From contig JACMJP010000475.1 in NCBI GenBank assembly GCA_014380545.1, positions 1 through 10,554 on the forward strand: a stretch of 10,554 bases of DNA. The letters are read 5' to 3'. The position numbers and the translations under genes were made by a program. Source of the DNA: Chitinophagales bacterium (lineage in GTDB: Bacteria; Bacteroidota; Bacteroidia; Chitinophagales; BACL12). The notes beneath the pieces are model-generated. The model worked only from the letters and a program-made list of their open reading frames with translations. It was not told where the DNA came from and did no database searches. Below are positions 7,031-10,554 of this stretch, one piece after another (the stretch's first letter is position 1; every line of letters begins with the position of its first letter).

Positions 7031-9010
7031 ATGAAAATTTTTTACAAAAAAAACATTCCTGTTAAACATTCAGGATTAACACAAGCCATTGTGGCTTTAT
7101 TTCTTTTTGCAAGTTTATTATTAATAAACACATCAGCAAAAGCGCAAACTATTTATGCAATTAATGGAATCAATCTTATTTCATTTGATGCAGCATCACC
7201 CGGAACGCTAAGTAGTGATATTGTTATTAGCGGAATTACCTCCGGTCAGTCCATTTACGGACTTGATGTTCGACCTAACACCGGGCAATTATTCGCATTA
7301 GGTTATGATGTAGATTTACAAACTGCACAAATTTATATTCTTGATCCAGCCACAGGAATTGCTTCTGCAGTAAGCGGAACCCCTATAAGTATAATATTGG
7401 GTCCTGTTGGAACAACGAACCTGCGGGTCGGATTTGATTTTAATCCGACAGTTGACAGAATAAGAGTTGTATCAAACTTTGATTATAATTATCGTTTAAA
7501 TCCTGGAACAGGTTTAATAAGTTTCACAGACCTGAATCTAAATTATGCAGTAACAGATGTAAATGCAGGTGTTAATCCAAATGTATTTGCTGTGGCTTAC
7601 ACAAATAGTTATATAGGCTCTACATCAACAACTTTGTATGATATTGATTTTGGAAAAAAAGTTTTAGCAAAACAGGATCCGCCAAATAACGGAACATTAA
7701 ATACAATTGCAAGTGTAAATATCAATGTTAGAAAAACATATCCCCGTGCTGATTTAGATATTTTTTTTAATCCTGTAACACAAACTAATACTGCATATTT
7801 ATTAACGAATTCAAAAACTGCAGGTGGCAGGGATAAACTTGCAACTGTTGATCTTACCACAGGTTCTGTTACCATGATCGGTTTACTTCCTTTCGGTGTA
7901 GAAGCATCACATATTGCTTGTGCAATAGATAGAACATTACCGGATGTTACCGGGACAATTTTTTACGCAGTAAATACAAATAATTTTTTATTGGAAATTG
8001 ATAATGATAATCCAGGAGTTATTCGTTCAGCGAAAGGAATTACCGGTTTAACAATTAACCAAACAATTGTTGGAATGGATTATCGTCCAGCAACAAGTGA
8101 ATTATACGCATTGGGATATTATTCAGTAACAAACGAATCGCAGCTTTATACAATTAATACATCAACCGGAACTGCTACAGTTATAAATGTTACTCCTACT
8201 ACATTACTATTAGGGGGAAATAATGTTGGCGTCGATTTTAATCCAACTGTAGATAAAATAAGAATTGTAAGTGCAAATAATAATAACTACAGAATAAATG
8301 TAGACGGCACCTTAGCATTTACCGATCTGAATTTGAATTATGCAGCAGCAGATGTAAATTTTGGAGCGGATCCGCAAATAGGAGCAGCAGCTTACACAAA
8401 TAGTTTTGCAGGATCAACAATTACATCATTGTATGATTATGACCAATCTTTAAATATCATCGCACAACAAAATCCGCCAAATGATGGGACATTAACAACA
8501 ATCGGTTCATCTGGTATTTCACAAAATTTAAGTGATGCAACAACTGATTTAGATATTTATTATGATGGTTCTGCAAACATTACCTATTTGGTTGCTAATA
8601 CAGGCACATCAAATTTTGATAATTTATATTCTGTTGATTTGTCAACAGGTGCTGCCACTGATTTAGGAAAAATAGGGTTTGGAATAGGCGTAAAAAATAT
8701 CGCATTTCCTATTATGGAAGATGATATGAAATTATCCGGAGCAGGAACAGATGCAATAGAATTAAAATTAAATATTTTTCCAAATCCTGCGCATGACCTT
8801 CTTACAATGCAAGTAACATTAAAGGAAGCATCTCAGGTAAATGTAAAAGTGTTTGACATTTTTGGAAATGATACAGGCATAGCAACAGAACAATCTATTG
8901 ATGCTACGGGAAACATCTTTTTAAATATTAGCTCTCTTCCATCAGGTACATATACAATAAAAGCAAATACTGAATCAAAAACAATTACTAAAACGTTCTT
9001 AAAAATTTAG
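7031..9010 (+). CDS. T9SS-exported protein with two tandem DUF4394 units
   Basis: This 659-residue protein has a long signal peptide (1-38, ending AKA before Gln39), two DUF4394 units (about 40-297 and 309-560) and a T9SS sorting domain from NIFPNP (581) to the end. The units repeat with a period near 266-271 residues: GLDVRP (77) and GMDYRP (348); FDFNPTVDRIRVVS (135) and VDFNPTVDKIRIVS (401); DLNLNYA (167 and 432); AYTNS (189 and 454); QDPPNNGTL (215) and QNPPNDGTL (480). DUF4394 has no established activity. The repeated strand-and-turn patterns (YxIDxxTG) suggest a beta-propeller-like fold, which is an inference. No catalytic motif was seen, so a structural or binding role at the cell surface is likelier than an enzyme. 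The gene stands alone between two strong terminators. The A-rich leader just before the ATG and the signal peptide support this start. Confidence 0.93.
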   Translation: MKIFYKKNIPVKHSGLTQAIVALFLFASLLLINTSAKAQTIYAINGINLISFDAASPGTLSSDIVISGITSGQSIYGLDVRPNTGQLFALGYDVDLQTAQIYILDPATGIASAVSGTPISIILGPVGTTNLRVGFDFNPTVDRIRVVSNFDYNYRLNPGTGLISFTDLNLNYAVTDVNAGVNPNVFAVAYTNSYIGSTSTTLYDIDFGKKVLAKQDPPNNGTLNTIASVNINVRKTYPRADLDIFFNPVTQTNTAYLLTNSKTAGGRDKLATVDLTTGSVTMIGLLPFGVEASHIACAIDRTLPDVTGTIFYAVNTNNFLLEIDNDNPGVIRSAKGITGLTINQTIVGMDYRPATSELYALGYYSVTNESQLYTINTSTGTATVINVTPTTLLLGGNNVGVDFNPTVDKIRIVSANNNNYRINVDGTLAFTDLNLNYAAADVNFGADPQIGAAAYTNSFAGSTITSLYDYDQSLNIIAQQNPPNDGTLTTIGSSGISQNLSDATTDLDIYYDGSANITYLVANTGTSNFDNLYSVDLSTGAATDLGKIGFGIGVKNIAFPIMEDDMKLSGAGTDAIELKLNIFPNPAHDLLTMQVTLKEASQVNVKVFDIFGNDTGIATEQSIDATGNIFLNISSLPSGTYTIKANTESKTITKTFLKI

Positions 9011-9033
9011 TTTTACGGTTGATTCTTTAATAA

Positions 9034-9069
9034 AAAACCCGGCTTCATAGTTTGCCGGGTTTTCTTTTT
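9034..9069 (+). terminator. Strong intrinsic terminator after the DUF4394 gene
   Basis: AAAACCCGGC (9034-9043) and GCCGGGTTTT (9054-9063) form a perfect 10-base-pair stem with a 10-base loop, followed by CTTTTT. It begins 24 bases after the stop codon and insulates the GH57 gene downstream. Confidence 0.9.
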
Positions 9070-9096
9070 ACATTAGTTTCATTTCATCAAAGTATT

Positions 9097-9104
9097 TATT
9101 TTTA
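9097..9104 (+). promoter_or_regulatory. Possible -7 box for the GH57 gene
   Basis: TATTTTTA matches the Bacteroidota -7 consensus TAnnTTTG except at the last base and lies seven bases before the ATG, implying a very short leader. TTAG at 9073-9076, with a spacing of 20, is a poor -33 candidate. The promoter must lie close by, because the terminator at 9034-9069 leaves only about 40 bases. Confidence 0.28.
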
Positions 9105-9110
9105 CCTCCA

Positions 9111-10554
9111 ATGAAAAAATACATTTGCATACACGGACATTTTTACCAGCCACCCAGAGAAAATGCATGGACAGGTGAAATTGATGCACAACATAGTGCA
9201 CATCCTTATAAAAACTGGAATGAAAGAATTAGTGCAGAATGTTATACTCCAATGTCTGTCGCAAAAATTTTAGATGAACATGGCGCAGTTAAAAAAATAA
9301 TAAATAATTATGCACACATCAGTTTCAATTTCGGAGCTACTTTATTATCATGGATGGAAAAAAATGATGCATATGCCTATCATAAAATAATTGAAGCAGA
9401 TAAATTGAGTTGTACATTTAATAATAATCATGGTAATGCAATTGCACAGGTGTATAATCATGTTATTATGCCGCTGGCAAATTACCATGATAAAGAAACA
9501 CAAATTATCTGGGGCATTGAAGATTTTATATATCGCTTCAAAAGAAAACCTGAAGGTATGTGGCTTGCAGAAACTGCGGTTAATACCGAAACTTTAGAGC
9601 TATTGGTAAACCACAATATAAAATTTACAATCCTGTCTCCCCGCCAGGCGAAGGCATTCAAATTAGTTGAGGGCAGTACCTGGAAAGAAATAAATGATAA
9701 AAATAAATTAGATACAACACAACAATATTTATGTAAGCTCCCATCAGGAAAATCTATTGTTTTATTTTTTTATGATGGTGCATTAGCAAGCGATGTTGCA
9801 TTTAATGGCGCTTTACATAACGGAAAAATATTTTCTGAAAAAATTAAAAATAGTTTCCACACACAAACAAATAAACCACAACTTATACATGTAGCAACTG
9901 ATGGAGAAAGTTACGGACATCATCATCGCTTCGGTGAAATGGCGCTTGCATCCTGCATAAATAATTTTGAACATGATGCAGAAATAAAAATTACTAATTA
10001 TGCAAACTACATTTCATTATTTGAACCGTTTTCTGAAATTCAAATTCGTGAAAATTCAAGCTGGAGTTGTGTGCACGGAGTGGAAAGATGGAGGAGCAAT
10101 TGTGGTTGCAGTGATGGAGCAAATGCAAATTATCATCAGCAATGGAGAGCACCTCTACGAAATGCACTCAACTGGCTGAGAGATGAAGCAGCAATTATTT
10201 TCGAAAATGAAATATGTAAATATTATCCTGATGCATGGGAGGTAAGAAATAAATATATTCATGTAATGCTGCAACGAAATCTCATAGAAGAATTTTTACA
10301 AACTTATTTTTCAGGCGCAACACAAGAAAAAGAAAAAATAATTGCATTATTCGAAATGCAGAAATTCTCTTTACTTATGTTTACAAGCTGCGCCTGGTTT
10401 TTTGATGACGTTTCAAGAATTGAAACAAAACAGGTATTGCAATATGCGGAAAGAACAATTGAATATGCTGAATCTATTGCCGGGAAATCGTTCAGAGAAA
10501 AATTTTTAGAATTGTTAACCTTGACACCCTCTAATGTTTCAACTTATGGTAACG
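9111..10554 (+). CDS. GH57 family enzyme with DUF3536-type C-terminal region, 3' end beyond the window
   Basis: The frame is open from ATG 9111 to the right edge: 481 complete residues, no stop. There is no signal peptide, so the protein is cytosolic. Glycoside hydrolase family 57 motifs are clear: HGHFYQPPRE at 8-17 (conserved region 1), NNNHGNAIAQ at about 104-113 (region 2), GMWLAETAV at 149-157, where Glu154 is the expected nucleophile (region 3), and ATDGESYGHHH at 262-272, where Asp264 is the expected acid/base (region 4). The later stretches SWSCVHGVERWRSNCGC (317-333), WRAPLRNALNWLRD (345-358) and MFTSCAWFFDD (423-433) are typical of the GH57 proteins that carry DUF3536. GH57 enzymes act on alpha-glucans as amylases, branching enzymes or glucanotransferases. 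The activity of this subgroup is not established to my knowledge, so a glycogen-related role is inference. Family members are, from memory, around 800 residues, so roughly the last 40 per cent is probably missing here. Confidence 0.93.
   Translation, partial: MKKYICIHGHFYQPPRENAWTGEIDAQHSAHPYKNWNERISAECYTPMSVAKILDEHGAVKKIINNYAHISFNFGATLLSWMEKNDAYAYHKIIEADKLSCTFNNNHGNAIAQVYNHVIMPLANYHDKETQIIWGIEDFIYRFKRKPEGMWLAETAVNTETLELLVNHNIKFTILSPRQAKAFKLVEGSTWKEINDKNKLDTTQQYLCKLPSGKSIVLFFYDGALASDVAFNGALHNGKIFSEKIKNSFHTQTNKPQLIHVATDGESYGHHHRFGEMALASCINNFEHDAEIKITNYANYISLFEPFSEIQIRENSSWSCVHGVERWRSNCGCSDGANANYHQQWRAPLRNALNWLRDEAAIIFENEICKYYPDAWEVRNKYIHVMLQRNLIEEFLQTYFSGATQEKEKIIALFEMQKFSLLMFTSCAWFFDDVSRIETKQVLQYAERTIEYAESIAGKSFREKFLELLTLTPSNVSTYGN

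Noticed and set aside
7609..7875. 88-codon minus-strand open frame inside the DUF4394 gene
   Set aside because: It is antisense to conserved DUF4394 motifs, with no domain of its own.
1..10554. CRISPR arrays, insertion sequences, tRNA or rRNA genes
   Set aside because: No regularly spaced direct repeats, transposase-like frames with terminal inverted repeats, or cloverleaf-forming sequences were noticed on reading both strands.

Overview
The window looks like chromosomal DNA of a Bacteroidota (Bacteroidetes) bacterium. It is AT-rich, start codons have no Shine-Dalgarno-like purine run, and three of the four secreted proteins end, within the window, in a type A sorting domain of the type IX secretion system (T9SS): a PNP motif, then an Ig-like beta domain, then a G-x-Y-x-(V/I) segment and a short basic tail. 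The fourth secreted protein runs off the left edge before its C-terminus. Genus and habitat cannot be read from the sequence.

Layout. (1) Positions 1-1703, minus strand: the N-terminal 567 residues of a large secreted protein with a calcium-loop-like Asp/Asn motif and a FnIII-like segment. (2) 1704-2066: AT-rich divergent intergenic region. (3) 2067-4274 and 4570-6810, plus strand: two paralogous exported sulfatases with the same order of parts: signal peptide, two cysteine-containing FnIII-like modules, Cys-type formylglycine sulfatase domain, T9SS sorting domain. The 295-bp gap between them holds a weak hairpin, a -7-like box and a 26-codon open frame of doubtful status. A strong intrinsic terminator follows the second gene. 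(4) 7031-9010, plus: a T9SS-exported protein made of two tandem DUF4394 units, again closed by a strong intrinsic terminator. (5) 9111 to the right edge, plus: the first 481 residues of a cytosolic GH57 family enzyme of the DUF3536 type.

How the parts relate. The two sulfatases are the only pair with an obvious functional link. They are probably surface-attached or released enzymes that remove sulfate esters from a polysaccharide or glycoconjugate, with the FnIII modules as spacers or binding parts. They resemble the N-acetylglucosamine-6-sulfatase/Sulf branch more than the arylsulfatase A branch, but the substrate cannot be named. No SusC/SusD pair, glycoside hydrolase, polysaccharide lyase or sulfatase-maturing enzyme is visible beside them, so this is not a recognisable polysaccharide utilisation locus. 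The DUF4394 gene and the GH57 gene are separated by terminators and look like independent transcription units.

No RNA gene, insertion sequence, CRISPR array, attachment site or replication origin was seen. The least ordinary content is the tandem, N-terminally FnIII-armed sulfatase pair with its altered active-site motif and matched cysteine pattern. Nothing seen amounts to a clearly new multi-gene system.
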